Part shown: in pieces, positions 18,924 through 26,229 of the stretch
How positions within the stretch are numbered: the stretch's first letter is position 1
How the letters are laid out: the number at the start of each line of letters is the position of its first letter
Program-made: the position numbers and the translations under genes
Source: Natronobacterium gregoryi SP2
GTDB taxonomy: Archaea; Halobacteriota; Halobacteria; Halobacteriales; Natrialbaceae
NCBI RefSeq assembly: GCF_000230715.2
Contig: NC_019792.1
Coordinates: 3,410,001-3,474,000, forward strand
Direction of reading: 5' to 3'
Length of the DNA: 64,000 nucleotides
The notes under the pieces: model-generated
What the model saw: only the letters and a program-made list of their open reading frames with translations
Told to the model about the DNA's origin: nothing
Database searches by the model: none

Positions 18924-19516
18924 CCGACTCTGGCTCTGAGTCCGGCTCGAACCCCGGTACTAATGCAGATCACGACCGCGACCCGGTCACTCGCCTCCTC
19001 GAAACCGCTCGTGGCAACCCGGTCGACGATCCGTTCCGCGTGACCGGCGTGATGATGCAGTACTACCACGTCTGCAAGCGCGAACTCTGGTTCGAGTCCC
19101 GAAACCTCGAAATCGATCGGGAAAACCCGACGATCGTCCGCGGAACACGCGTCGATGACACCGCCTACAGCAAGAAGCGGCGCAACATTTCGCTCGGTAT
19201 GATCGCACTCGACCTGCTGGAGGACGGACGCGTCGTCGAAGTCAAACCCTCCTCAGCATTGACCGAACCCGCGACGATGCAACTGTCGTACTACCTGTGG
19301 TATCTCGAGCGCGTCGCTGGAATCGAGAAGGACGGCGTCCTCGCTCATCCACGTGAGCGAAACCGTGAACCGATCGAGTTGACGGACGAACGCACCGACA
19401 AGGTCGAGGGCGCGATCCGAGGTATCTCCGACGTCGTCAGTCGGGAGACGCCACCACCTGCCGAAAAAAAGCCTTTCTGCGAGTCCTGTGCCTACCACGA
19501 CTTCTGCTGGTGCTGA
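18920..19516 (+). CDS. cas4: Cas4 adaptation nuclease
   Basis: Cas4 is an iron-sulfur exonuclease that works with Cas1-Cas2 to trim prespacers and enforce PAM choice. The 198-residue protein has the cluster cysteines C52 (HVCKRELWF) and C187, C190, C196 (FCESCAYHDFC), plus a RecB-type core with GRVVEVKPS and the QLSYYLWYL helix. ATG 18920 overlaps the cas3 stop. Intact Cas4 agrees with the PAM-anchored 5' ends of duplicate spacers in the array. Confidence 0.95.
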   Translation: MTDSGSESGSNPGTNADHDRDPVTRLLETARGNPVDDPFRVTGVMMQYYHVCKRELWFESRNLEIDRENPTIVRGTRVDDTAYSKKRRNISLGMIALDLLEDGRVVEVKPSSALTEPATMQLSYYLWYLERVAGIEKDGVLAHPRERNREPIELTDERTDKVEGAIRGISDVVSRETPPPAEKKPFCESCAYHDFCWC

Positions 19517-19519
19517 CCC

Positions 19520-20512
19520 ATGGACAAAAACTACCACGTGTTTTCGGACGGCCGCATCGAACGCACTGATGACACAGTCAGAGTCGTCACCGACGACGGC
19601 GAGAAGAAATACGTCCCTATCGAAAACGCGAACGCGTTCTTTCTACACGGGCAGATTGATTTCAATACCAGATTGATGTCGTTTCTGAACGACCAAGGTG
19701 TCGCGTTGCATGTCTTCGGATGGGAAGACTACTACGCCGGATCGGTCATGCCCGAGCGGGGGCAGACCTCGGGCCGAACGGTCGTCTCGCAGGTCCGGGC
19801 CTACGATGACACCGCCCACAGACGGCGGTTGGCAGCAGCGATCGTTTTAGGAGGCATTCATAACATGCGGACGAATCTCGTCTACTACGACGGTCGTGGG
19901 TACGACCTCGAGAGGCACATTTCTGAACTTGAGCAGGTCGCCGATCGTGTTGCTGAGGATGTCCCAATCGACGAACTTCTCGGTATCGAAGCGACGGCAC
20001 GGAAAGAATACTACCAGGCGTTCAACAAAATTCTCCCCTCCGAATTTCAACTGACGCGACGCGAGTACAATCCGCCTCCGAACGAAGTAAATAGCCTGAT
20101 CTCATTCGGAAATTCGCTCGTCTATGCGAATTGTGTCTCTGCAATCCGAGCGACAGCCCTAGATCCAACAATCAGTTATTTACACGAACCAGGGGAGCGT
20201 CGCTACTCGCTATCCCTCGATCTCGCCGACCTGTTCAAACCCGTACTAGCTGACCGCGTTCTATTTCGGCTCGTTAATCGTAATCAGATTACGAAAGATG
20301 ATTTCGAAACGGATCTCGGCTCATGTCTGTTAAACGAGACCGGCCGGCAGATGTACACGAAGGCATTCGAAGAGACGCTAGAGCGAACTGTCGAGCATCC
20401 ATCGTTGAACCGAAAGGTTAGTTATCAGTATTTGATGCGTCTCGAGGCGTACAAACTGAAAAAACATCTGTTGACCGGCGAATCCTACGACTCGTTCAAA
20501 CGGTGGTGGTGA
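19520..20512 (+). CDS. cas1: Cas1 integrase
   Basis: Cas1 with Cas2 inserts new spacers at the leader end. The 330-residue type I-B Cas1 keeps the metal-binding residues E157 (GIEATARKEYYQ), H222 (SYLHEPGERR) and D237 (LDLADLFKP). The gene follows cas4 by 3 bp and precedes cas2 by 1 bp. No truncation is seen, so adaptation should be active. Confidence 0.97.
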   Translation: MDKNYHVFSDGRIERTDDTVRVVTDDGEKKYVPIENANAFFLHGQIDFNTRLMSFLNDQGVALHVFGWEDYYAGSVMPERGQTSGRTVVSQVRAYDDTAHRRRLAAAIVLGGIHNMRTNLVYYDGRGYDLERHISELEQVADRVAEDVPIDELLGIEATARKEYYQAFNKILPSEFQLTRREYNPPPNEVNSLISFGNSLVYANCVSAIRATALDPTISYLHEPGERRYSLSLDLADLFKPVLADRVLFRLVNRNQITKDDFETDLGSCLLNETGRQMYTKAFEETLERTVEHPSLNRKVSYQYLMRLEAYKLKKHLLTGESYDSFKRWW

Positions 20513-20513
20513 G

Positions 20514-20774
20514 ATGTACGTGATCATGGTTTACGACCTGCAAGCCGATCGAACGCACAAGGCGCTCAAACTCGGTCGCCGCTACCTGACACACGTACAG
20601 AACTCCGTATTCGAAGGTGAAATCTCAGAGGGAGACCTCGAAACACTTCGGAACGAAGTCGACGATTTGCTCGAACCTGATGAGTCGGTTATCATTTATG
20701 AGCTCTCATCCAATACATTACTTAACCGAACAGTATTCGGTGAGGACCCGACCGAAGGTAATCGGTTCTTATAA
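20514..20774 (+). CDS. cas2: Cas2 adaptation subunit
   Basis: An 86-residue ferredoxin-fold protein with the conserved N-terminal strand MYVIMVYDLQ (D8) and the family C-terminal strand (SVIIYELSSNTLLNRTVFG). It bridges Cas1 dimers in the spacer integrase. It is the last gene of the cas operon; insertion-sequence DNA begins about 30 bp after its stop. Confidence 0.96.
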   Translation: MYVIMVYDLQADRTHKALKLGRRYLTHVQNSVFEGEISEGDLETLRNEVDDLLEPDESVIIYELSSNTLLNRTVFGEDPTEGNRFL

Positions 20775-20860
20775 GAATCCCATATTGAGATAGTACGTTC
20801 GTTCTTCTGTAGGAGATTGTTGATACTGCTCAGCTGTCGCTGTAGAATCGAAGAGAGCAA

Positions 20861-20882
20861 GGACACCGCGTCAGCGGTGTCC
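20861..20882 (+). repeat. Perfect hairpin upstream of the IS transposase
   Basis: GGACACCGC and GCGGTGTCC form a 9-bp perfect stem with loop GTCA, ending 7 bp before the transposase ATG. It could shield the start codon from impinging transcription, a known way for insertion sequences to limit transposase translation; here it may block read-through from the cas operon. Confidence 0.6.
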
Positions 20883-20889
20883 GTTAGGC

Positions 20890-21774
20890 ATGATCCCGCT
20901 AGATATGTTTGGGTCGGAATCGGTCGCAGCGGACCTGTTAGAGCAGGTTCGCTGGCGTAACGGTGTTACTTGCCCTCGCTGCCGTTCTGACCTGACGGTC
21001 AAGAACGGCAGCTATGGGCACTTTCAGCGCTATCTCTGTAAGAATTGCGACCGCACGTTCAACGACAAGACCGGCACAATCTTCGCCCATTCGAAAGTCG
21101 CACTCAGAAAGTGGCTGTTCTCGATTTACGCGTTTCTCCGGTTTAACACGAGTCTTCGCCAACTTCAGCTAGAGATCGACGTCCAGTACAAAACGATCTA
21201 CCAGCGCGTCGAGCGCTTCACGAAGTCGCTCGACGCGCCATCGCTCAACCTCGTTGGTCCCGTCGAAATCGACGAAGTCTACGTTTCTGCAGGGCTGAAA
21301 GGCCGCGAGCGCGACCAAGAGTCGCGCTCGCGTGGTCTGTCCACGCGTGGGCGAGGAACGTACGACCAGGACAAACCGCCGGTGTTCACGGTCGTCGATC
21401 GTAGCACCGGCGATCGATACGTGATTCCAGCGAAATCAGCCGACGAATCGACGATTCGGCTCCTTCTCGCAAACCGCGAGAAGGAGCCACTAACCGTCTA
21501 CACTGATGGATTTCGAGCCTACGATCCGTTGACCGAGGACGACGCATTCGACCGCGAATACGTCGTCCACGGCGACGGCGAATACGCCGACGAAGACGTT
21601 CACGTCAATACCTGCGAGAGCCACGGATCGCTGCTGCGACCGTGGCTCTCGCCTCATCGAGGCATCTCAAAGGATAAACTCACACAGTATCTCCGAGCGT
21701 TCCAACTCCGACGAAAACTACTGCGAAAACCAGGGAGAGAAGCGCTCAAACACGCTGTCAAAGCAACGCTGTGA
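20890..21774 (+). CDS. IS1595 family transposase
   Basis: A 294-residue transposase with the N-terminal zinc ribbon of the family (C28, C31, C50, C53: CPRC then LCKNC) and a helix-turn-helix segment (TSLRQLQLEIDVQYKTIYQRV). The DDE-type core has VEIDEVYV, YTDGFRAY and HVNTCESHGSLLRPWL followed by RGISKDKL. It is full length with no frameshift, so potentially active. A hairpin precedes its start. Confidence 0.92.
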   Translation: MIPLDMFGSESVAADLLEQVRWRNGVTCPRCRSDLTVKNGSYGHFQRYLCKNCDRTFNDKTGTIFAHSKVALRKWLFSIYAFLRFNTSLRQLQLEIDVQYKTIYQRVERFTKSLDAPSLNLVGPVEIDEVYVSAGLKGRERDQESRSRGLSTRGRGTYDQDKPPVFTVVDRSTGDRYVIPAKSADESTIRLLLANREKEPLTVYTDGFRAYDPLTEDDAFDREYVVHGDGEYADEDVHVNTCESHGSLLRPWLSPHRGISKDKLTQYLRAFQLRRKLLRKPGREALKHAVKATL

Positions 21775-21787
21775 AATCAACAAAGTG

Positions 21788-22261
21788 CTACACAAGAGCG
21801 ATATCAGTTAATGTCGTCACTTTCAGCGTCTGTACGGTGTTTCCTGACCGCTGGCGGAAGTACGATGAAGAACGGCGGCGATCAAAGAACGTGCTGTCGA
21901 GAGCGGCGTGGCCAGACTGCGGGTGTTGCTGCGCTGAAATGCGCAGCAACGCCCGCCACACCCACATTTTCAGCCGGTCGAACGATTTGTAGATCGTGCT
22001 GTAGTCAGGGAGATTCTCTCGATCGAGACCAAGTACGTCACGAACCTCGCTCATATACTTCAGCCGATTCGGCGTTTCACGGTAGCTATGGCCCTCTTCG
22101 AGCCGAAAACAGTGGAGGACGACATGGACCCAGCGGGCGAACCCGCCGCTGGCGGGCTCGCCCGCGTGCTTCCCCAACGCTTGTTTAGCTAGGTCACGAC
22201 ACTGCTCAACGAAGTCGAGGATATCGATTTCCATAGGCAGAGTCGAATTCCTCGGCTTCAT
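21788..22261 (-). pseudogene. IS5-type transposase, C-terminally truncated
   Basis: 157 residues corresponding to the N-terminal part of haloarchaeal IS5 family transposases: FVEQCRDLAKQALGKHAGEPASGG-type opening, YRETPNRLKYMSEVRDVLGL and the first catalytic aspartate region (HAALDSTFFDRR). The frame runs into the right inverted repeat of the IS1595 element, which supplies the stop at 21788-21790. The rest of the transposase is absent, also on the far side of IS1595. Initiation may be at 22261 or at the internal ATG at 22234. It cannot be active. Confidence 0.85.
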
Positions 22262-22299
22262 CCTTCTAAGCTAGTGATATCGGCGGATTAGATCGCTAT

Positions 22300-22413
22300 T
22301 CAACAGAGCATCCTGTTCAGTTCACGAATGGCTTCTAAGAGATCTTCGTCGGGTATCCGGTTCAAAGACTCGTCACCTCCACTCTGCTCGGTGTGCTTGA
22401 ATTCGGTACTCAC
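22300..22413 (-). pseudogene. N-terminal stump of a homing-endonuclease-associated-repeat-like protein
   Basis: From a GTG at 22413 the minus strand reads MSTEFKHTEQSGG, then RIPDEDLLEAIRELNRMLC and a stop. The IPDEDLLEAIRELN helix resembles the start of haloarchaeal proteins with HNH/homing-endonuclease-associated repeats, which are far longer. The IS5 remnant begins just beyond, so this looks like a gene cut off by insertion. Too short to be certain. Confidence 0.35.
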
Positions 22414-22445
22414 TCGGAATCTGGGAACCAGCGGTAGCCTGAGCG

Positions 22446-22658
22446 CTACTCATCGGGATCTCCTTGCATCTGTTCGACTTCGTTCTGGAGTGCCCGCTCA
22501 AGCGACCGGCAGTTGTCGACCATCTCGGTGACGGTCTCGTGCTTCGCTTCGTCGAGCCCCGCAGCAGGGATCTGCTGCAGTGCAGCCAGTGCATCACGGG
22601 CCTTCGAGAGAGACTGTTCACGAACCTCGAGATCCGAGAGTGGCTGCCGCTCACTCAT
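22446..22658 (-). CDS. Small acidic hypothetical protein
   Basis: 70 residues from the ATG at 22658 (MSERQPLSDLEVREQSLSKA). It is predicted largely helical, with a likely coiled coil across DALAALQQIPAAG and SLERALQNEVEQMQGD. Its start overlaps the end of the upstream gene by 8 bp, so the two are translationally coupled. Function is unknown; a helical partner of the upstream regulator-like protein is possible. Confidence 0.65.
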   Translation of the reverse strand: MSERQPLSDLEVREQSLSKARDALAALQQIPAAGLDEAKHETVTEMVDNCRSLERALQNEVEQMQGDPDE

Positions 22659-23028
22659 CGGAATCACCGAGGTACTCTTCCATTTCATGAGTGGTTTCAT
22701 AGAACTCCATTGCGTCTCCCCACTCTGCTTCGAGGTGGTTTGCTGCCTCGTGCATCGTTTTCTTCCACTCTTCGATCGTTTCTTGATCGGGATCACTGTC
22801 CTCGCAGACTCCCTCGATCGCGAGCTCGTACGCCTCGTCGAAGTGCTCCTCGAGGAACTCGATATCCTTCCGGAGGTGCTTTCGAATTCGATTTCGGACG
22901 ATAGACTCAGTCTTGTATCGGTAGTTATCTGATACGTCAGCTTCGCCGCTGATGATCTCCTTTTCTCGGTCGGTCAGCAGTGCACGACCCTCCTCGCTCA
23001 TTACCTGTACTGTTTCGCTCGTAGTCAT
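22651..23028 (-). CDS. Small haloarchaeal element protein, putative regulator
   Basis: 125 residues. The central part (EGRALLTDREKEIISGEADVSDNYRYKTESIVRNRIRK, given here only as landmarks EGRALLTDRE and DNYRYKTESIVRNR) matches the protein encoded at 25422-25640 at many positions, ending in both with an EFLE...H...CE pattern. It is helical and basic in the centre, consistent with DNA binding. It is transcribed away from the 23221 operon, and the shared intergenic DNA is rich in palindromes. Repressor function is inference from this context. Confidence 0.65.
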   Translation of the reverse strand: MTTSETVQVMSEEGRALLTDREKEIISGEADVSDNYRYKTESIVRNRIRKHLRKDIEFLEEHFDEAYELAIEGVCEDSDPDQETIEEWKKTMHEAANHLEAEWGDAMEFYETTHEMEEYLGDSDE

Positions 23029-23220
23029 AAATTACCTCATGTCGTAATCTTACGCCCTTGCGTAAGTGTATTACGCTAAAGAGTATGTACTCCTAAGGGT
23101 GTATACGCTATAGAGTAATAATTAAGTGGCTGGCGAATAGAGTTGTAACTGAGCACGGGACGCCTCGGAAAATCTGAGGCCGGTGTTGCAGCACCGACCC
23201 CGTGCTGGTGCAACCAGCGT
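23029..23220. promoter_or_regulatory. Divergent promoter region with palindrome and direct repeats
   Basis: It contains a perfect inverted repeat CTTACGC-CCTT-GCGTAAG (23049-23066), extended outward by GTAAT and ATTAC. Two direct repeats of the form TACGCTAWAGAGTA lie at 23072-23085 and 23104-23117, 32 bp or about three helical turns apart. These are good operator candidates for the protein at 22651-23028. The stretch just before 23221 can also fold (GCCTCGG...CTGAGGC and CGGTG...CACCG). Confidence 0.6.
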
Positions 23221-23619
23221 ATGAGCGTACAACGCCCAACCGATGAAACGGTTACGACTGGCGGACAGGCACAGATCGACGACGTCGTCCTCGAGCGACG
23301 CAGCTGGAACTACGCGTACATCGGCGAAGACGCAAAGGGACGGCATCACCACCTCGACCGGAAGCGCGAGCGCGTGGTCGTCACGAAGTCGCGTGCCGAT
23401 CGCGACGACGACGGCGCGGTGCCGGTCTTTGCCCTCGAGGGGCCGATCCTCCACGTCGAGGATGTCAGCGAGCACGACCAGGCCGACGGCACGACCGACG
23501 GCGTCGTGATCTGGATCGGGTTCATCGGCGCGGAGTGTGGCGACGACGAGAGTGGCTGGGCGCACCGGCCTGTCTCGGCCGCGGACAAGATCACGGACGC
23601 ACTCGAGGAGGTGTTCTGA
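23221..23619 (+). CDS. Hypothetical protein, first gene of the left element operon
   Basis: 132 acidic residues (MSVQRPTDETVTTGG opening), probably mainly beta, with no membrane segment or catalytic motif I recognise. It heads a run of tightly packed genes to 25294 and starts without an obvious ribosome site, as expected for a leaderless haloarchaeal transcript from the operator-rich region upstream. Confidence 0.65.
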   Translation: MSVQRPTDETVTTGGQAQIDDVVLERRSWNYAYIGEDAKGRHHHLDRKRERVVVTKSRADRDDDGAVPVFALEGPILHVEDVSEHDQADGTTDGVVIWIGFIGAECGDDESGWAHRPVSAADKITDALEEVF

Positions 23620-23621
23620 CG

Positions 23622-23816
23622 ATGTCGATCCAGCCGGCCACAACCCGCGGTGATCGACCCGAAAGGTGGTCCGAGGACCGCATCCAGCGCGACCTAGAGA
23701 ACCGTGAGGAAGCCGAGGCGGTCGCCGGCCCCGAAGGCCCCGCACAGACGGCGGCGACGACACGCACGAACAGCACGTCAACCAACAACCACAGCCAGCA
23801 GACAACGAACCCATGA
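23622..23816 (+). CDS. Small hydrophilic hypothetical protein
   Basis: 64 residues beginning MSIQPATTRGDRPERWSED, two bases after the previous stop and overlapping the next start by ATGA. The second half is an Ala/Thr/Asn/Ser-rich tail, likely disordered. The call rests on operon position and coupling; no family is recognised. Confidence 0.6.
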   Translation: MSIQPATTRGDRPERWSEDRIQRDLENREEAEAVAGPEGPAQTAATTRTNSTSTNNHSQQTTNP

Positions 23817-24280
23817 CCGACGACACCGACATCCAGCCCGGCGACGTAGCGCTTGATCGAACCCAGGGACGCCCCGTCCACGTCCTCGAAGACACCGAAC
23901 AGACGGCTCTCGAATGGAGTAACGAGAACGGCTACGACCTGCTCGAGAACTACGGGAACGAACGCTGCGGGACGACCGCAAGCGACCGCGTCTTCGAGGT
24001 CGCCTACTGCTCGAGCATCCAGTCTGAACCCTCGAAGACCTACGCCATGCCGGAGAGTCGGCTTGATCGCGTCGAAACCGAGAAGGCTGACGACGGCCGC
24101 CAGGTCTACGACCGGATCGTCGTCGACGTCCTCGAGCAGCTGTTCCAGCGCGCCGGCCAGGATGACGAAGGCGCGGTGAACGTCCTCGAACAGTACGCGA
24201 CCGATGTCGGGATCGACGCTGAAGCCGTCGACGAAGCGCGCGAGCTTGCCGAGGCCGCGCAGTTCGGAGGTGACGCGTAG
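23813..24280 (+). CDS. Hypothetical protein
   Basis: 155 acidic residues. The N-terminal half looks beta-rich (DIQPGDVALDRTQGRPVHVLE) and the C-terminal half helical, ending with a VLEQYATDVGIDAEAVDEA motif. This two-part plan is common in haloarchaeal provirus and plasmid proteins. It overlaps its neighbour by ATGA upstream and abuts the next ATG directly, so it is in the same operon. Function unknown. Confidence 0.65.
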   Translation: MTDDTDIQPGDVALDRTQGRPVHVLEDTEQTALEWSNENGYDLLENYGNERCGTTASDRVFEVAYCSSIQSEPSKTYAMPESRLDRVETEKADDGRQVYDRIVVDVLEQLFQRAGQDDEGAVNVLEQYATDVGIDAEAVDEARELAEAAQFGGDA

Positions 24281-24886
24281 ATGTCCGTCGAGGCTGAGGA
24301 CTCCGACGTCGCCGGCGCACTCGAGGGGGAGACCATCGACGGGACGGTGCTGCCGCGGTCGTTCCTCGTCGAGGGATCCGGTCCGGTCACCGCCGTTCGC
24401 GATCACGGCGACGTCGTCGAGCGGACTGACGGCGAGGTTTCACTCTCGCGCCGACTCAAGACGCTCGACGGCTTCGCGACGTTCTGGTCGGTCCGCGACC
24501 TACGACACTGGAAGCGCAACGCGATCCGTGAGGTCCTCGAGGACTACGAAGGCGACGACGTCCGGTACGTAATCAGTGACGAGCAACTCGAGGAGTGGGA
24601 TGTGCAGGTCGACGGCCGGGCGGATGCGTTTGTCGGCGTCGCCGAGACGATCGTCAACAGTGAGGTCGACGACGAGTTCGATGCGCCGAATCAGCATTTC
24701 TCTGGTTACGTCGCCAATCCCTCTGGTCGGACCGTCGACGAGATGACGCTCGACCTCGCGAAGGACCTCAAGACGTCTCCCCTCTGGGGGCCCGGCGCGC
24801 GGCTCGCTGAAGTGGTCGTCCGCCACGCTGAACGTGAGGACCTTGAGGGCTACGTCGAGGGGCTGCTCGAGGAGGTGTCCGGGTGA
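24281..24886 (+). CDS. Hypothetical protein
   Basis: 201 residues, starting immediately after the preceding stop. It has no membrane segment or cysteine motif. Segments such as SVRDLRHWKRNAIREVLEDY suggest a helical DNA- or protein-binding patch between acidic beta regions. Unrecognised; supported by codon use, length and tight operon spacing. Confidence 0.65.
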   Translation: MSVEAEDSDVAGALEGETIDGTVLPRSFLVEGSGPVTAVRDHGDVVERTDGEVSLSRRLKTLDGFATFWSVRDLRHWKRNAIREVLEDYEGDDVRYVISDEQLEEWDVQVDGRADAFVGVAETIVNSEVDDEFDAPNQHFSGYVANPSGRTVDEMTLDLAKDLKTSPLWGPGARLAEVVVRHAEREDLEGYVEGLLEEVSG

Positions 24887-25113
24887 TGCACACCCACCGA
24901 TTCGAAGTGAATCTCGAGGTAGAGGGAGAGGTTCGCGATGTGCGGTTGGCAGAGGACTCCGATCAGGCCGCCGACTGGTCGAAACGGGATGTGGAGAGGG
25001 GGATCGCCCGAGGACTCACGGAAGAACTGTCTGCTGGTGAATCAGACTTCGACGTGACCGTGGTCACAACTCGGAAGGCGAACCGGGACGGGGAGGTCGG
25101 TGAGGATGGCTGA
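24886..25113 (+). CDS. Small hypothetical protein
   Basis: 75 residues from ATG 24886; a GTG at 24883 is equally placed. The HRFEVNLEVEGEVRDVRLAED strand pattern followed by one helix suggests a small alpha/beta fold. Start and stop overlap both neighbours, typical of this operon. Confidence 0.6.
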   Translation: MHTHRFEVNLEVEGEVRDVRLAEDSDQAADWSKRDVERGIARGLTEELSAGESDFDVTVVTTRKANRDGEVGEDG

Positions 25114-25294
25114 CGAAGTCACGCTCGAGTGAACCGGGGTCGACAACCGTCGGCTTCGATGGACGTTCACCCCGGACACCTTTGGCGAGGAGGGCTGGCG
25201 GATCGAAGAAGAACGGACGCCGACTGGGTGGCACGAGGTCGGCCGGGAGCCGATCGGTGACGTCGAGATCGCTGGTCGACTGCTCGAGGCGTAG
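25106..25294 (+). pseudogene. Small protein gene interrupted by TGA at codon 9
   Basis: ATG 25106 overlaps the preceding gene by 8 bp. The frame reads MADEVTLE, then TGA at 25130-25132, then TGVDNRRLRWTFTPDTFG and on to a TAG at 25292-25294. Coding character resumes without shift and ends in a typical acidic tail. The TGA most simply replaces a TGG (Trp), giving LEWTGVDN. It is a recent nonsense mutation, a sequencing error, or an undetected internal start. Confidence 0.55.
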
Positions 25295-25369
25295 TACGGT
25301 AGATTGAGAAACAGACCTATTGCTCTCGGTTTCTTCGGTAGGATCCTTACAGTAGGGTGGTTCCCTACT

Positions 25370-25386
25370 GGAAGGCCTCACAAGGC
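25370..25386 (+). repeat. 17-bp direct repeat, copy 1
   Basis: GGAAGGCCTCACAAGGC here is repeated exactly at 25744-25760. The pair brackets the minus-strand regulator-like gene at 25422-25640. Confidence 0.8.
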
Positions 25387-25421
25387 GTTAGACTGTACGT
25401 GATGGGTGGCAAAAAGGTTTG

Positions 25422-25640
25422 CTACGGCTCACAGAAGATTTCACGGAGTTCCTGAAGCAGCTCTGGGTGGTGTGTTTCGAGGAATTCGACATCTTCGCGG
25501 AGCGCATCCTTTCGCTGGCGAATCAGTGATGCGGCTTGGTATCGATCCTGTTCGCTGTAATCGTCGGCTTCAGCGAGTTTTTTGCGATCGGTGGTTGTCG
25601 TCAGTGCGCGGCTGCCTGTGACTTCTGGAATATCGCTCAT
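25422..25640 (-). CDS. Small regulator-like protein, paralog of the 22651-23028 product
   Basis: 72 residues from ATG 25640 (MSDIPEVTGSRALTTTTDR). Residues DRYQAASLIRQRKDALREDVEFLE align with the 22651-23028 protein, including the final CE. A 10-bp imperfect inverted repeat lies just upstream at 25671-25706, and the gene is flanked by exact 17-bp direct repeats. The layout, a small basic protein transcribed opposite to its neighbours next to a palindrome, suggests a self-regulating repressor, but no DNA-binding fold is proven. Confidence 0.65.
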   Translation of the reverse strand: MSDIPEVTGSRALTTTTDRKKLAEADDYSEQDRYQAASLIRQRKDALREDVEFLETHHPELLQELREIFCEP

Positions 25641-25670
25641 ACCGAGCCGTATGTTCTCCAGACGGATCAA

Positions 25671-25706
25671 GTTATTCCATGCGATAACGTTAATCTATGG
25701 CATAAC
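25671..25706. promoter_or_regulatory. Putative operator, imperfect 10-bp inverted repeat
   Basis: GTTATTCCAT (25671-25680) and ATGGCATAAC (25697-25706) pair at 9 of 10 positions around a 16-bp centre. They sit between the start of the regulator-like gene (25640) and the plus-strand gene at 25762. Confidence 0.5.
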
Positions 25707-25743
25707 CTTTATGGGGATAGGGCGTATAGGTATAGTTGAGGCC

Positions 25744-25760
25744 GGAAGGCCTCACAAGGC
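25744..25760 (+). repeat. 17-bp direct repeat, copy 2
   Basis: Exact copy of 25370-25386, ending 1 bp before the ATG at 25762, where its AAGGC may also act as a weak ribosome site. Confidence 0.8.
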
Positions 25761-25761
25761 A

Positions 25762-25860
25762 ATGTCCGACGAAAAGCTCGACCGGGCGTTGAAGATCACA
25801 AAACTGGTCTTCTTCGCCCTTTCGACGGTCGCAGTGTTGAAGAACATCCTCGGGTTGTGA
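25762..25860 (+). CDS. 32-residue single-TM peptide
   Basis: MSDEKLDRALKIT followed by a hydrophobic stretch LVFFALSTVAVLKNILGL. The size and acidic N-terminus followed by one membrane helix suggest a small inner-membrane peptide, for example a regulatory or holin-like one. No family is recognised. A strong hairpin follows the stop. Confidence 0.5.
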   Translation: MSDEKLDRALKITKLVFFALSTVAVLKNILGL

Positions 25861-25861
25861 C

Positions 25862-25893
25862 GACCCGGGGACCCCCGAGAGGGGGTTCGGGCG
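25862..25893 (+). terminator. GC-rich hairpin after the small TM gene
   Basis: CCGGGGACCCCC pairs with GGGGGTTCGGG around a short GAGA loop. It follows the stop at 25860 directly. Archaeal termination mostly needs U-runs, absent here, so a processing or boundary role is equally possible. Confidence 0.35.
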
Positions 25894-25939
25894 TCGGACA
25901 AAAGCGATACCTGGACGGTCAACGTCCGGGTAACCAGCC

Positions 25940-26149
25940 ATGCAATCGCAATACGAACGCGTCTTACGACGCACGGGCGAGCTCGCACTAATCGCCCTGG
26001 TAGTGTTAGTGCTTGGCGGCCTCGAGTGGCTCCAGGCCCAACATGAGGCCGGTGCGACGATCACAGTTGCAGTAGTCGTCGTAGTCGCAGCAATTGGCGC
26101 GTACTACAACGCCTCGGACCTCTGGGAACACTACCGGGGAGCGAACTAA
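25940..26149 (+). CDS. Small membrane protein, two TM segments
   Basis: 69 residues: a short charged N-terminus (MQSQYERVLRRTGE), TM1 ALIALVVLVLGGLEWL, a short polar loop, TM2 TITVAVVVVVAAIGAYY and a charged tail. It lies 80 bp upstream of the Orc/Cdc6-like gene on the same strand. Function is unknown; membrane anchoring is the only safe statement. Confidence 0.65.
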   Translation: MQSQYERVLRRTGELALIALVVLVLGGLEWLQAQHEAGATITVAVVVVVAAIGAYYNASDLWEHYRGAN

Positions 26150-26229
26150 CCCCGTTCTGAAGACCTTCCATTGCTATTTCGAAACGACCCGCGGTACCTC
26201 TTTTATGACACCCATCGTAACAGTCACGT

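Larger units (their letters stand above)
20801..21799. mobile_element. IS1595-type insertion sequence
   Basis: About 1 kb containing one transposase. The left end (20801-20824) and the reverse complement of the right end (21776-21799) match at 19 of 24 positions. Both share TGTAG followed four bases later by TTGTTGAT, so they are likely terminal inverted repeats. The 8 bp outside each end differ (GTACGTTC against GATATCAG), so no target duplication is visible and flanking DNA was probably lost after insertion. Exact ends are my estimate. Confidence 0.7.
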
